From: Phascolarctobacterium sp.
Lineage (GTDB): Bacteria; Bacillota; Negativicutes; Acidaminococcales; Acidaminococcaceae
NCBI GenBank assembly: GCA_004558595.1
Contig: SFCN01000049.1
Coordinates: 1 to 15,506, forward strand
Direction of reading: 5' to 3'
Length of the DNA stretch: 15,506 nt
Shown piece by piece: positions 7,141-13,459 of the stretch. Under the pieces are notes generated by a model, which saw only the letters and a program-made list of their open reading frames with translations, was not told where the DNA came from and searched no databases. Numbering within the stretch: position 1 is the stretch's first letter; each line of letters opens with the position of its first letter. The position numbers were made by a program, and so were the translations under genes.

Positions 7141-8220
7141 TTAAATTTGCTTGTTCTTCACTCTGTTAAAGAGGATGTGCATTACACCGGCAGCTTCATC
7201 GGGGAATTTGATGAGAATATCGCTGCCGTTCTTATGATGGAAGGTAACCAGATTGATGTCATCAAAATCGGCGCTCTTGATATCGTCCACGTTAATGGCT
7301 ATAGCATTCTTCTTGCTCAAATAAATGATGCGTGTATTGGTAAGCACAAAATGGCCCAGCTCCTCTAAAATAGTGGCTTCCTCTTTAATTTTAGGATGCT
7401 CCAGCTTTTCACCCTTAAAGCTTACGGTTTCATCGATGCTAAACTTACGGGTCAGCTCAAAGTAATTGTCCTCACGCTCGATTTCCTTGTTTTGGCACCA
7501 GCCGCAGTTTACGGTAGCATAGGCGTATTCACCCTTTTCCAAGGGCAAATCCAGCTCCATAGGCTCCAGCTTTTTGTTTTCGGCATCCCACAGATTGCGA
7601 TACTTTTGCAAGGCATTAACAATATTATTCTTGAATTCATAGGGAATATCCAGCTTGGCGCAGTCATCCCTAAAGCCAGCCTCCTGCTCGGGGCTATAGC
7701 GTGCAGCCTTCACAATGTCTTCAAAAAGCGTATTGAAATGAGCTTGGAAAACCTGCTTGCGAATAGAAAGTCCATCCTCATAATCGTAGCCGAAGAGCTC
7801 GTTGATGGCATGAATATCCAGCTTTTCTTCGCCGGTGAGCAAATTGCGGCAGCGAATAAAGAAGGCTGCCGTCTTCGCGCCCTTATCGGCCAATTTCGCC
7901 AAGTGCGGAGGCAGCTCCAACACCTCTGCCAAATGAGCCAGCTGAGCAAAGAGGGGCTCGTCCTTAGACAGGGCCTCGGTATAAACCACATCGGCGAATT
8001 TACGGTACAGACCACTGCGTTTCTGCAGGTTTTCGTCATTAAATTTTACGCCCCATTTTTTGATGGCAGCCTGCACAGCTTCAGCGGTGACCGCATCCAT
8101 GTTCTCAGCGTTAGCCAGCAGATTGTTAAGCTCCTTCCAGGCGTTTTCCGCAGGCTTAGAGCCGAACATCTTGGAGAAAAAACCACATTGTTCTAATTCT
8201 TGTATTTCGTAAGGCTTCAC
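7141..8220 (-). CDS. Uncharacterised protein with PH/GRAM-like C-terminal domain
   Basis: I do not recognise a named family for this 359-residue protein. Residues 1-215 are charged and mostly helical; the part around 80-120 (LAHLAEVLELPPHLAKLADK) faintly recalls TerB-like helical bundles, but that is weak. Residues 225-345 are beta-rich. The stretch GHFVLTNTRIIYLSKKNAIAI (from 289) fits the strand pattern of bacterial PH-like/GRAM domains (gxFvLTxxRiiY). A CGWC pair lies at 239-242. There is no signal peptide or transmembrane helix. The start is GTG with AAGGAG 9 bases upstream. It is monocistronic: convergent with the cyclic-di-GMP gene through a shared terminator, with its own probable -10 at 8266-8271. 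PH-like domains usually bind lipids or proteins; no function is claimed. Confidence 0.85.
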   Translation of the reverse strand: MKPYEIQELEQCGFFSKMFGSKPAENAWKELNNLLANAENMDAVTAEAVQAAIKKWGVKFNDENLQKRSGLYRKFADVVYTEALSKDEPLFAQLAHLAEVLELPPHLAKLADKGAKTAAFFIRCRNLLTGEEKLDIHAINELFGYDYEDGLSIRKQVFQAHFNTLFEDIVKAARYSPEQEAGFRDDCAKLDIPYEFKNNIVNALQKYRNLWDAENKKLEPMELDLPLEKGEYAYATVNCGWCQNKEIEREDNYFELTRKFSIDETVSFKGEKLEHPKIKEEATILEELGHFVLTNTRIIYLSKKNAIAINVDDIKSADFDDINLVTFHHKNGSDILIKFPDEAAGVMHILFNRVKNKQI

Positions 8221-8265
8221 TTCTTCTAGCTCCTTGCATATAATTTTGAAAATAATCTAACCTAT

Positions 8266-8271
8266 ATTATA
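8266..8271 (-). promoter_or_regulatory. Probable -10 element of the PH-like gene
   Basis: TATAAT reads on the minus strand about 45 bases before the GTG start. The region 17 bases upstream (TTTATT) is a poor -35, so the call rests on the -10, the AT-rich setting and the position. Confidence 0.45.
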
Positions 8272-8314
8272 CTGTAAAATAAGTGTGAAATAAAGCTGTT
8301 TTTTGAAAAAGGGG

Positions 8315-8349
8315 CAAAAAGAAAACCTCCGAACATTATCCGGAGGTTA
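8315..8349 (-). terminator. Intrinsic terminator after tRNA-Thr
   Basis: On the minus strand the 8-bp stem AACCTCCG/CGGAGGTT (8341-8348 with 8324-8331) closes a 9-base loop and continues into a T-rich tract complementary to 8316-8323. It begins 8 bases after the tRNA-Thr 3' end and protects the PH-like gene from read-through. Confidence 0.85.
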
Positions 8350-8356
8350 TTTTTCT

Positions 8357-8432
8357 TGGAGCTGGCAATAGGAATCGAACCCACAACCTGCTGATTACAA
8401 ATCAGCTGCTCTGCCTATTGAGCTATGCCAGC
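8357..8432 (-). tRNA. tRNA-Thr (anticodon TGT), CCA encoded
   Basis: The minus strand gives a 76-nt cloverleaf with acceptor GCTGGCA/TGCCAGC, anticodon stem GCTGA/TCAGC, loop TTTGTAA (anticodon TGT, complement at 8397-8399) and T-arm GGGTTCGATTCC. CCA is encoded at 8357-8359. It is a single-gene unit with its own promoter (8445-8473) and terminator (8315-8349). Confidence 0.96.
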
Positions 8433-8444
8433 GTTTACTAGATT

Positions 8445-8473
8445 ATTATAAGATATGGGACACCTTTTGTCAA
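8445..8473 (-). promoter_or_regulatory. Perfect-consensus promoter of tRNA-Thr
   Basis: TTGACA (8468-8473), 17 bases, then TATAAT (8445-8450) on the minus strand is the same full consensus and spacing as at the other tRNA operon. Transcription should start near 8438, about 6 bases before the tRNA. Confidence 0.93.
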
Positions 8474-8550
8474 GAGGAAGCTACAGGTCCATTTTTCCAA
8501 GTCAAGGCTTGCTCATCTCTCTTTTCAAAGGTAAATATTAATACTCCTCG

Positions 8551-9018
8551 TTATCGCTCGCAACCGCACACAAAATTCAACGCGTCCACTGCGCTCTGCT
8601 CCGGCTTAACCTTGGTCCAAGCGGCAGCAACCTTGCCCTCTTCATCAATAACGTAAACAGAACGCACTACGCCCATGCTTACCTTGCCGTACAGCTTCTT
8701 TTCCTGCCAAACCTCATAGGCCTCCAGCACGGTGTGCTCAGTGTCGGACAGCAAAATAAAGGGCAGCTCCTGCTTAGTAGCGAAATTCAGATGGGATTTC
8801 ACGCTATCCTTGCTAATACCAATGACCACAGCGCCGGCTTCCACAAATTGTGCGAAGGCATCACGAAAGGCCTGAGCCTGACGGGTGCAGCCGGGAGTGG
8901 AATCCTTGGGATAAAAATACAATACGACTTTTTTGCCAGCGAAATCCTTGAGGCTAACCAGCTTACCTTCCTTATCCGGCAGGGTGAAGACCGGAGCCAC
9001 AGTTCCAATTTCTAACAT
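8551..9018 (-). CDS. bcp: Peroxiredoxin, Bcp/PrxQ type thiol peroxidase
   Basis: This 155-residue cytosolic protein reduces hydrogen and organic peroxides through a thiol. The thioredoxin-like fold is clear: APVFTLPDKEGK, LKDFAGKKVVLYFYPKDSTPGCT with peroxidatic C44, AVVIGISKDSVKSH and LPFILLSDTE. In the classical atypical 2-Cys Bcp the resolving cysteine lies five residues after the peroxidatic one; here that position is Q49. Two cysteines occur at the extreme C-terminus (C151 and C153, CGC), so resolution may differ. I chose ATG at 9016-9018 (MLEIG) because GGAG sits 9 bases upstream; an in-frame TTG at 9033 overlaps that site and is less likely. An extended -10 (TGG-TATACT) lies at 9067-9075. 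Confidence 0.93.
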   Translation of the reverse strand: MLEIGTVAPVFTLPDKEGKLVSLKDFAGKKVVLYFYPKDSTPGCTRQAQAFRDAFAQFVEAGAVVIGISKDSVKSHLNFATKQELPFILLSDTEHTVLEAYEVWQEKKLYGKVSMGVVRSVYVIDEEGKVAAAWTKVKPEQSAVDALNFVCGCER

Positions 9019-9066
9019 ATGTATCAACTCCAATTATCAAGTATTACTGCTATTCTAGCTAGCTAC

Positions 9067-9075
9067 AGTATACCA
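9067..9075 (-). promoter_or_regulatory. Extended -10 promoter element of bcp
   Basis: TGG-TATACT on the minus strand (TATACT at 9067-9072) gives an extended -10 about 50 bases before the bcp start. No good -35 is seen at 16-18 bases upstream. A CTAGCTAG palindrome lies just downstream; it matches no peroxide-regulator operator that I recognise. Confidence 0.5.
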
Positions 9076-9127
9076 CATTCCCCAAGCTTCTGCAGTTATT
9101 TCTTGGCTAAAGTGGCCTTTAAGGGCA

Positions 9128-9159
9128 TAAAAAATCCGCACCCATAACGGATGCGGATT
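9128..9159 (-). terminator. Intrinsic terminator of the rplU-prp-rpmA operon
   Basis: On the minus strand an 11-bp stem (9149-9159 with 9133-9143, one G-T pair) with a 5-base loop leads into a T-run complementary to 9129-9134. It starts 11 bases after the rpmA stop codon. Confidence 0.92.
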
Positions 9160-9170
9160 GCTTGTGTAGA

Positions 9171-9461
9171 TTAGATAGCTTCTTCTACGGGATATACACT
9201 GATTTGACGCTTGTCGCGGCCCTTGCGTTCAAATTTAACGCGACCTTCGATAGTAGCGAAAATGGTGTAGTCCTTACCCATGCCAACATTGTTGCCGGGA
9301 TGGAATTTAGTACCACGTTGACGAACGATGATGCTGCCAGCGGTTACCAATTGGCTGTCATGAGCCTTGGTGCCCAAACGTTGCGCGTTAGAGTCACGAC
9401 CGTTGTGGGAGCTACCGGTACCTTTTTTATGTGCATGTAATTGCAGAATAATTTCAAACAT
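9171..9461 (-). CDS. rpmA: Ribosomal protein L27 precursor
   Basis: This 96-residue L27 sits near the peptidyl-transferase centre of the 50S subunit. The core is standard: AHKKGTGSSHNGRDSNAQRLG, then VTAGSIIVRQRGTKFHPGNNVG. A nine-residue N-terminal extension (MFEIILQLH) precedes AHKKG. In Bacillota such extensions are removed by Prp, usually at LQFF/A; here the site would read LQLH/A, leaving the same AHKKG end that many bacteria encode directly. I chose ATG at 9459-9461: the SD sequence AGGAGGTGA lies 5-8 bases upstream and overlaps the in-frame GTG at 9470, ruling that out. The SD is formed by the last codons and stop of prp, and rpmA starts 5 bases after that stop. Confidence 0.97.
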   Translation of the reverse strand: MFEIILQLHAHKKGTGSSHNGRDSNAQRLGTKAHDSQLVTAGSIIVRQRGTKFHPGNNVGMGKDYTIFATIEGRVKFERKGRDKRQISVYPVEEAI

Positions 9462-9466
9462 TACTT

Positions 9467-9793
9467 TCACCTCCTATGTTCTTGGATGCGAACATATTGC
9501 GGACACTGACGTGCAATCGACTCCACTCCATAAACCATGGTCTGGAGAATCGCCTGAGTCAGGTCAGTAGGAGCACTGTTCAATGCTACCTCTAAAATTC
9601 CGTCCTCCTGATTGACGTTGTAGGACGGCTTGAGCTTCAAATGTCTTTCCAAGCCAAGCAATGGAGCCTGAGTCAAAGCGGAAACGGCGCTACAAATAAT
9701 GTCCATACCCTCTTCAGCATAGCCCGCATGACCACTGACTCTATAGCCATTAATCATGCCCTGCTTATCCTTGAATATATCGACCTGTACCAT
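9467..9793 (-). CDS. prp: Ribosomal-processing cysteine protease Prp
   Basis: This 108-residue protein is the YsxB/Prp cysteine protease encoded between L21 and L27. It cuts the N-terminal extension off L27 precursor. The signature SGHAGYAEEGMDIICSAVSAL contains the catalytic pair H22 and C34. Length and position match the family. The ATG lies 5 bases after the rplU stop and has no recognisable Shine-Dalgarno sequence, so translation probably depends on ribosomes finishing rplU. Its two final Arg codons and stop (AGG AGG TGA) form the ribosome binding site of rpmA. Presence of the protease agrees with the extended L27 in the same operon. Confidence 0.95.
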   Translation of the reverse strand: MVQVDIFKDKQGMINGYRVSGHAGYAEEGMDIICSAVSALTQAPLLGLERHLKLKPSYNVNQEDGILEVALNSAPTDLTQAILQTMVYGVESIARQCPQYVRIQEHRR

Positions 9794-9798
9794 TGCTA

Positions 9799-10110
9799 TT
9801 AAGCGTTGATGGAAACGATTTCAACAGCAGTGAACGGTTGACGATGACCTTGACGTTTACGATAGTTGGATTTAGCCTTGTATTTGAAAACGAAAATCTT
9901 GTCAGCCTTGCCATGTTCTACAACTTTAGCAACAACCTTAGCGCCTTCAACTACGGGCTTGCCAATCTTCACGTCAGCGTCGTTAACAACGGTCAGAACT
10001 TCTTCAAAAACAACTTCAGCGCCAACTTCTGCGTTCAGTTTTTCAACTTGCAGGGTTTCGCCTTCGCTAACACGGTATTGTTTGCCGCCGGTTTTGATAA
10101 TTGCGTACAT
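9799..10110 (-). CDS. rplU: Ribosomal protein L21
   Basis: This 103-residue large-subunit protein binds 23S rRNA. The sequence is plainly L21: MYAIIKTGGKQYRVSEG at the start, a VGAEVVFEEVL strand, VVEHGKADKIFVFKYKAKSNYRKRQGHRQPFT and a short C-terminal VEIVSI strand. The ATG has GGGAGGTG 7 bases upstream. It leads the rplU-prp-rpmA operon behind a promoter at 10227-10255 and a structured leader of about 110 bases that fits the known L21 leader. Downstream, prp begins after 5 bases. Confidence 0.97.
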   Translation of the reverse strand: MYAIIKTGGKQYRVSEGETLQVEKLNAEVGAEVVFEEVLTVVNDADVKIGKPVVEGAKVVAKVVEHGKADKIFVFKYKAKSNYRKRQGHRQPFTAVEIVSINA

Positions 10111-10220
10111 CTATTTGCACCTCCCTTAATGATAGACTCGCCAAATACGGTACCCACTGCTTCGCAGCAGGATTTTCAGACCTCTCTGCGCGGTTGGGGA
10201 CGGACTACGACAGTCCATAC
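10111..10220 (-). ncRNA. Probable L21 leader (ribosomal protein leader RNA)
   Basis: The transcript between the predicted start near 10220 and rplU is GC-rich and structured compared with other leaders in the window. Visible hairpins on the minus strand are GGACT/AGTCC with a 5-base loop and CTGCT-GCGA-AGCAG, a GNRA tetraloop. A structured L21 leader upstream of rplU-prp-rpmA is known in Bacillota. I identify it by position and hairpins, not by a covariance search. Autoregulation by L21 would be the expected role. Confidence 0.6.
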
Positions 10221-10226
10221 TGGTAT

Positions 10227-10255
10227 ATTTTACCAATACTGAGCTTATTTGTCAA
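10227..10255 (-). promoter_or_regulatory. Promoter of rplU-prp-rpmA, -35 inside the rng 3' end
   Basis: TTGACA (10250-10255), 17 bases and TAAAAT (10227-10232) on the minus strand match the consensus at 11 of 12 positions. The -35 lies in the last Val-Asp codons of rng (GTT GAC AAA TAA). The ribosomal operon thus has its own start, and it can also be read from the rng promoter because no terminator intervenes. Confidence 0.85.
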
Positions 10256-11660
10256 CACCAGTATTATCTAAAATCATAAAACTTTCTATGTGGAGGCTGG
10301 CATCGCTTTCCACCTTCAGAGTGCAGGCCAGCTCCCTTTCCCAAGCCCGTATATCCTTGGTAATGAGCCACTGCGCCAGCCATGGATTGGCCACAACGAG
10401 TAGGCTTTTAGCGCTGCCACGCCGCTTGAGCAGGGTACGCAAGCGCCGCTTCACCTCTAAGGACAGGGTTTCGCGGCTCTGCACTCGCCCGCTCCCGTCG
10501 CACACCGGACAGGGAGCATAGAGCACGCTGGACAGGTTCTGGCGTGACTTTTTGCGAGTAATCTCTACTAAGTTAAGCACCGTAATATCCTGCACCTTGG
10601 GATGCATTTTATCCCCGGCCAAGGCCTCGTGAAGCACATTGAGAATCTCCTTCTTATGGGCTTCCGTATGCATGTCGATAAAATCCACCACAATGATGCC
10701 GCCGATATCCCGTAGACGCAGCTGCCGCGCGATTTCCGCCGCCGCCTCTCGGTTTATCTGCATAATGGTCTCTTCTAAATTCTCCCGACCACTGAATTTA
10801 CCGCTGTTCACGTCGATGACGGTCATGGCCTCGGTGTAATCGATGACTAAATAGCCACCGCTGGGCAGGGGCACCTGCTTATCGGAGATGCCTGCCACCG
10901 CCTCCTGCTGCTGGTTGTAGGTAAAAATATCCTCCAGGCCCTGATAAAGAGTAAGGCGAATGCGCTTAGCCTGAGGCAGCTGGCCTAACAGCTCCTCCAC
11001 TCTCTTGAAGGTATTCAAATCGTCGATAACGATTTCTTTGAGCCCCGGTCGCAGATAATCACGGACAATGCGTATAGGCAAATCCAGCTCTCGGCGTAGC
11101 AAGCAGGGAGCCTTGGCCACACGTTCCCGAGCCAAAAGCACCTTCCAGGCCGCGCTGAGCTCGGCCACGTCCTGGGCTAAGAGCTGCTCATCGACACCGG
11201 AGGCAGCAGTGCGTACCACTACGCCCATACCCTCCGGTCTCACAGCGTTATAAATTCTATTTAAGCGTTCTTTTTCGTTTTTATCGGAAATCTTGCGGGA
11301 AATGCCCACATAATCCGCTTGGGGCAGCAGCACAGCGTAACGCCCGGGCACTGTCAGCTCCCTAGTGGCGGTGGGTCCCTTAGTGCCACGGGCATCCTTG
11401 GAAATTTGTACCACAAGGCTTTGACCCTCGGTTACGTCCATGGCTTCGCCTAAGTAAAGAAAGGCGTTCTGCTCTAGGCCAATATCCACAAAGGCTGCCT
11501 GAATGCCCCGTACCACGTTGCACACACGCCCTTTAAAGATGCTGCCCACCAGATGCTGCTCCGCCGTGCGTTCCACCAAATATTCCACCAGCTTGCCGTT
11601 TTCCACAAGCCCCATGCGTGTTTCATCTGCGCTTGCTCCGATAATGATTTTTGCTGTCAT
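10245..11660 (-). CDS. rng: Ribonuclease G/E family endoribonuclease
   Basis: This 471-residue protein resembles RNase G, or the catalytic half of RNase E, and lacks a long C-terminal scaffold. It cuts single-stranded AU-rich RNA, with roles in rRNA maturation and mRNA decay. An S1-type segment spans about 35-110 (GSIFKGRVCNVVRGIQAAFVDIG, from residue 39). The 5'-sensor region includes RPEGMGVVVRTAA (141-153). The magnesium-binding aspartates are D283 in DVNSGK and D326 in DFIDM. The zinc-link cysteines C384 and C387 (CPVC) allow dimers to pair into a tetramer. The ATG has GGAG 10 bases upstream. The gene has its own promoter (11723-11751) and runs without a terminator into the rplU promoter. 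Confidence 0.95.
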   Translation of the reverse strand: MTAKIIIGASADETRMGLVENGKLVEYLVERTAEQHLVGSIFKGRVCNVVRGIQAAFVDIGLEQNAFLYLGEAMDVTEGQSLVVQISKDARGTKGPTATRELTVPGRYAVLLPQADYVGISRKISDKNEKERLNRIYNAVRPEGMGVVVRTAASGVDEQLLAQDVAELSAAWKVLLARERVAKAPCLLRRELDLPIRIVRDYLRPGLKEIVIDDLNTFKRVEELLGQLPQAKRIRLTLYQGLEDIFTYNQQQEAVAGISDKQVPLPSGGYLVIDYTEAMTVIDVNSGKFSGRENLEETIMQINREAAAEIARQLRLRDIGGIIVVDFIDMHTEAHKKEILNVLHEALAGDKMHPKVQDITVLNLVEITRKKSRQNLSSVLYAPCPVCDGSGRVQSRETLSLEVKRRLRTLLKRRGSAKSLLVVANPWLAQWLITKDIRAWERELACTLKVESDASLHIESFMILDNTGVDK

Positions 11661-11683
11661 TGTCTTCGCGCTCCTATATTGAT

Positions 11684-11700
11684 GCCTGCCTTGAGCAGGC
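11684..11700 (-). promoter_or_regulatory. Hairpin in the rng leader
   Basis: GCCTGC (complement of 11695-11700) pairs with GCAGGC (complement of 11684-11689) around a 5-base loop, just upstream of the rng ribosome binding site. RNase E/G genes can be self-regulated through leader hairpins, so a role is possible, but the sequence shows only the structure. Confidence 0.4.
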
Positions 11701-11722
11701 GCTACTTTTTTGTTGATATTTC

Positions 11723-11751
11723 ATTGTATCACAAAATGCTCAGCTAGGCAA
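11723..11751 (-). promoter_or_regulatory. Extended -10 promoter of rng
   Basis: TGA-TACAAT (TACAAT at 11723-11728) with TTGCCT (11746-11751, 4/6) 17 bases upstream on the minus strand. Transcription would start near 11716, giving a leader of about 55 bases containing the hairpin at 11684-11700. It lies just after the terminator of the gamma-glutamyltransferase gene. Confidence 0.65.
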
Positions 11752-11782
11752 AAGGAAAATCCCCACAGCTCTCTGCGGGGAT
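11752..11782 (-). terminator. Intrinsic terminator of the gamma-glutamyltransferase gene
   Basis: On the minus strand a 10-bp stem (ATCCCCGCAG with CTGTGGGGAT, one G-T pair) closes an AGAG tetraloop and runs into TTTCCTTTT. It begins 23 bases after the stop codon at 11806. The adjoining rng -35 follows directly. Confidence 0.85.
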
Positions 11783-11805
11783 CAAATAGCTTATTCTACT
11801 TACGT

Positions 11806-13422
11806 TTACCAAGCGGCCACCGTTCCATCTGCTCTGGGCTCGGTAGCTCCTGCGAGAATACCATTGTCATCACGCCAGATGATTTCTCCGCGACCAAAGC
11901 TAGTGTAGTCATCCTTTACCGTGATTTCGTGACCACGGCGACGCAAGTCCTCAATAATTTCCGGTGGAACACGGTCCTCCAGCCAAATCTTTTTGCCCTC
12001 AATCCACTGCCAACGAGGCGCATCCAGACTAGCCTGAGGGTTCAGCAAAAAGTCCACCGTGTTCATGACCACCTGCACATGGCCCTGGGGCTGCATATAA
12101 GCGCCCATAACGCCGAAGGGTCCCACGGCCTTGCCACCTTTAGTGAGGAAGCCGGGGATGATGGTATGGTAGGGCTTCTTGCGTGGCAGCAAAAAGTCAT
12201 CGCTCTCCGGATCCAGACTAAAGCCTGCGGCGCGGCAGTTCAGATTAAGGCCATAACCGGGCAGCACAATGCCGCTGCCAAAGTCCTTGTAGTTGCTCTG
12301 GATGAAGGACACCATATTACCCTCGTCATCGGCAGCGTTCAGGTATACTGTGCCGCCGCAGAAGGGAGTTCCTGGAACAGGATCCAGAGCCTCTTCCCCT
12401 ATGAGGCCGCGACGCTGAGCTGTATACTCCTCGCTGAGCAGCTCTTCCACCTTGGTACGCATGTAACGAGGGTCAGCGATATACTTCATACCGTCGGCGA
12501 AAGCCAGCTTCATGGCTTCGATTTGCTTGTGATAGGTATCGCCACAGTTTTTCTCAGGGAAGTCGAAGCCCTTGAGAATATTCAGAGCCATTAAGGCGGT
12601 GATGCCATGGCCGTTAGGCGGCATTTCCCATACGTCATAGCCACGATAATTGATATGAATGGGCTCCTGCCATTCAGGATAATAATCTGCCAAATCCTCC
12701 TTGGTCAGATAACCGCCGGTGGCATTACTAAACTCCACGATCTTCTCAGCCAATTCACCGCGGTAAAGGCTTTCGCAATAGCTATCCGCCAAAAGGCGTA
12801 GCGTTTTGGCGTGGTCCGGCAGCTTCATCAGCTCCCCTGTTTTGGGAACGTGACCACCGGGGGCGAAGGTCTCGAACCAGTACCGCATGGCAGGGTTATC
12901 CTTATAGGGTAGGAACTTATCGTAGCCAGCCTGCAAAAAGCGAGCCACGATGGGCGAAACGGGGAACCCGTTTTGGGCATAATCGATGGCGGGCTCGAAG
13001 AGCTTGGCGAAGGGCAGCTTCCCGAAGCGTTTGTGCAGCTCGGCCCAGGCGCCGGCGGCGCCGGGGATAGTCATGGCCACCCAGCCGAAGAAGGGAATTT
13101 TATCGGTACAGCCCGCTGCCCGAGCCGCTTCCGCTGTAAGGTAGGTGGGGGCGTAGCCGCTGCCGTTCAAGCCATAGAGTTTATCCTTGACCCATACCAG
13201 AGCGAAGCAGTCGCTGCCGAGGCCCGTATTGGTGGGCTCCACAATGGTTTGGCAAATCGCTGTAGCGATGGCGGCATCGATGGCGTTGCCGCCTTGCTGC
13301 AGCATGGCCAAGCCCGCCTGAGCCGATAAGGGTTGGCTCGTGCACACCATGCCGCGCCGCGCGTAAATTACGCGGCGGCGGGAGGTATAGGGATATTCCT
13401 GTCCGTTAAAATTGAAATTCAT
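11806..13422 (-). CDS. Gamma-glutamyltransferase-like protein (YwrD type), cytosolic
   Basis: This 538-residue N-terminal nucleophile hydrolase hydrolyses or transfers gamma-glutamyl groups in its family, for example from glutathione or gamma-glutamyl peptides. Typical blocks are MVCTSQPLSAQAG (25-37), LQQGGNAIDAAIAT (41-54), EPTNTGLGSDCFALVW (62-77), AMTIPGAAGAW (116-126) and PPNGHGITALMALNIL (268-283). Self-cleavage should occur before T358 in CGGTVYLNAADDEGN, generating the nucleophile. There is no signal peptide, unlike periplasmic Ggt, and the motif around T358 resembles cytosolic YwrD-like proteins. The ATG has GGAGG 9 bases upstream. It starts 36 bases after the hybrid kinase stop codon with no terminator between, so the two are likely cotranscribed. 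The true substrate is uncertain. Confidence 0.92.
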   Translation of the reverse strand: MNFNFNGQEYPYTSRRRVIYARRGMVCTSQPLSAQAGLAMLQQGGNAIDAAIATAICQTIVEPTNTGLGSDCFALVWVKDKLYGLNGSGYAPTYLTAEAARAAGCTDKIPFFGWVAMTIPGAAGAWAELHKRFGKLPFAKLFEPAIDYAQNGFPVSPIVARFLQAGYDKFLPYKDNPAMRYWFETFAPGGHVPKTGELMKLPDHAKTLRLLADSYCESLYRGELAEKIVEFSNATGGYLTKEDLADYYPEWQEPIHINYRGYDVWEMPPNGHGITALMALNILKGFDFPEKNCGDTYHKQIEAMKLAFADGMKYIADPRYMRTKVEELLSEEYTAQRRGLIGEEALDPVPGTPFCGGTVYLNAADDEGNMVSFIQSNYKDFGSGIVLPGYGLNLNCRAAGFSLDPESDDFLLPRKKPYHTIIPGFLTKGGKAVGPFGVMGAYMQPQGHVQVVMNTVDFLLNPQASLDAPRWQWIEGKKIWLEDRVPPEIIEDLRRRGHEITVKDDYTSFGRGEIIWRDDNGILAGATEPRADGTVAAW

Positions 13423-13442
13423 CTGCGTCTTCCTCCCAAGAT

Positions 13443-13459
13443 ATAGTGCATAACACTAT
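13443..13459 (-). repeat. Short inverted repeat between kinase and gamma-glutamyltransferase genes
   Basis: ATAGTG and CACTAT form a perfect 6-bp inverted repeat separated by 5 bases, overlapping the kinase stop codon. No T-run follows on either strand, so it is not a terminator. It could be an operator or a weak intercistronic hairpin. Confidence 0.4.

Noticed and set aside
7396..8196. 266-codon plus-strand frame opposite the PH-like gene
   Set aside because: It is fully antisense to a gene with a good start site, promoter and terminator, and its translation looks low-complexity hydrophobic with no motif.
8474..8550. Gap between the tRNA-Thr promoter and the bcp stop codon
   Set aside because: No hairpin with T-run, promoter or frame was convincing; no separate terminator for bcp was identified here.
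9055..9062. CTAGCTAG palindrome near the bcp promoter as a peroxide-regulator operator
   Set aside because: Too short, and unlike PerR or OxyR sites.
9793..10242. 149-codon plus-strand frame opposite rplU
   Set aside because: Shadow of rplU and its leader; no supporting motif.
11710..12594. 294-codon plus-strand frame opposite the gamma-glutamyltransferase gene
   Set aside because: It is antisense to a strongly conserved enzyme and begins across the rng promoter and a terminator; no recognisable domain.
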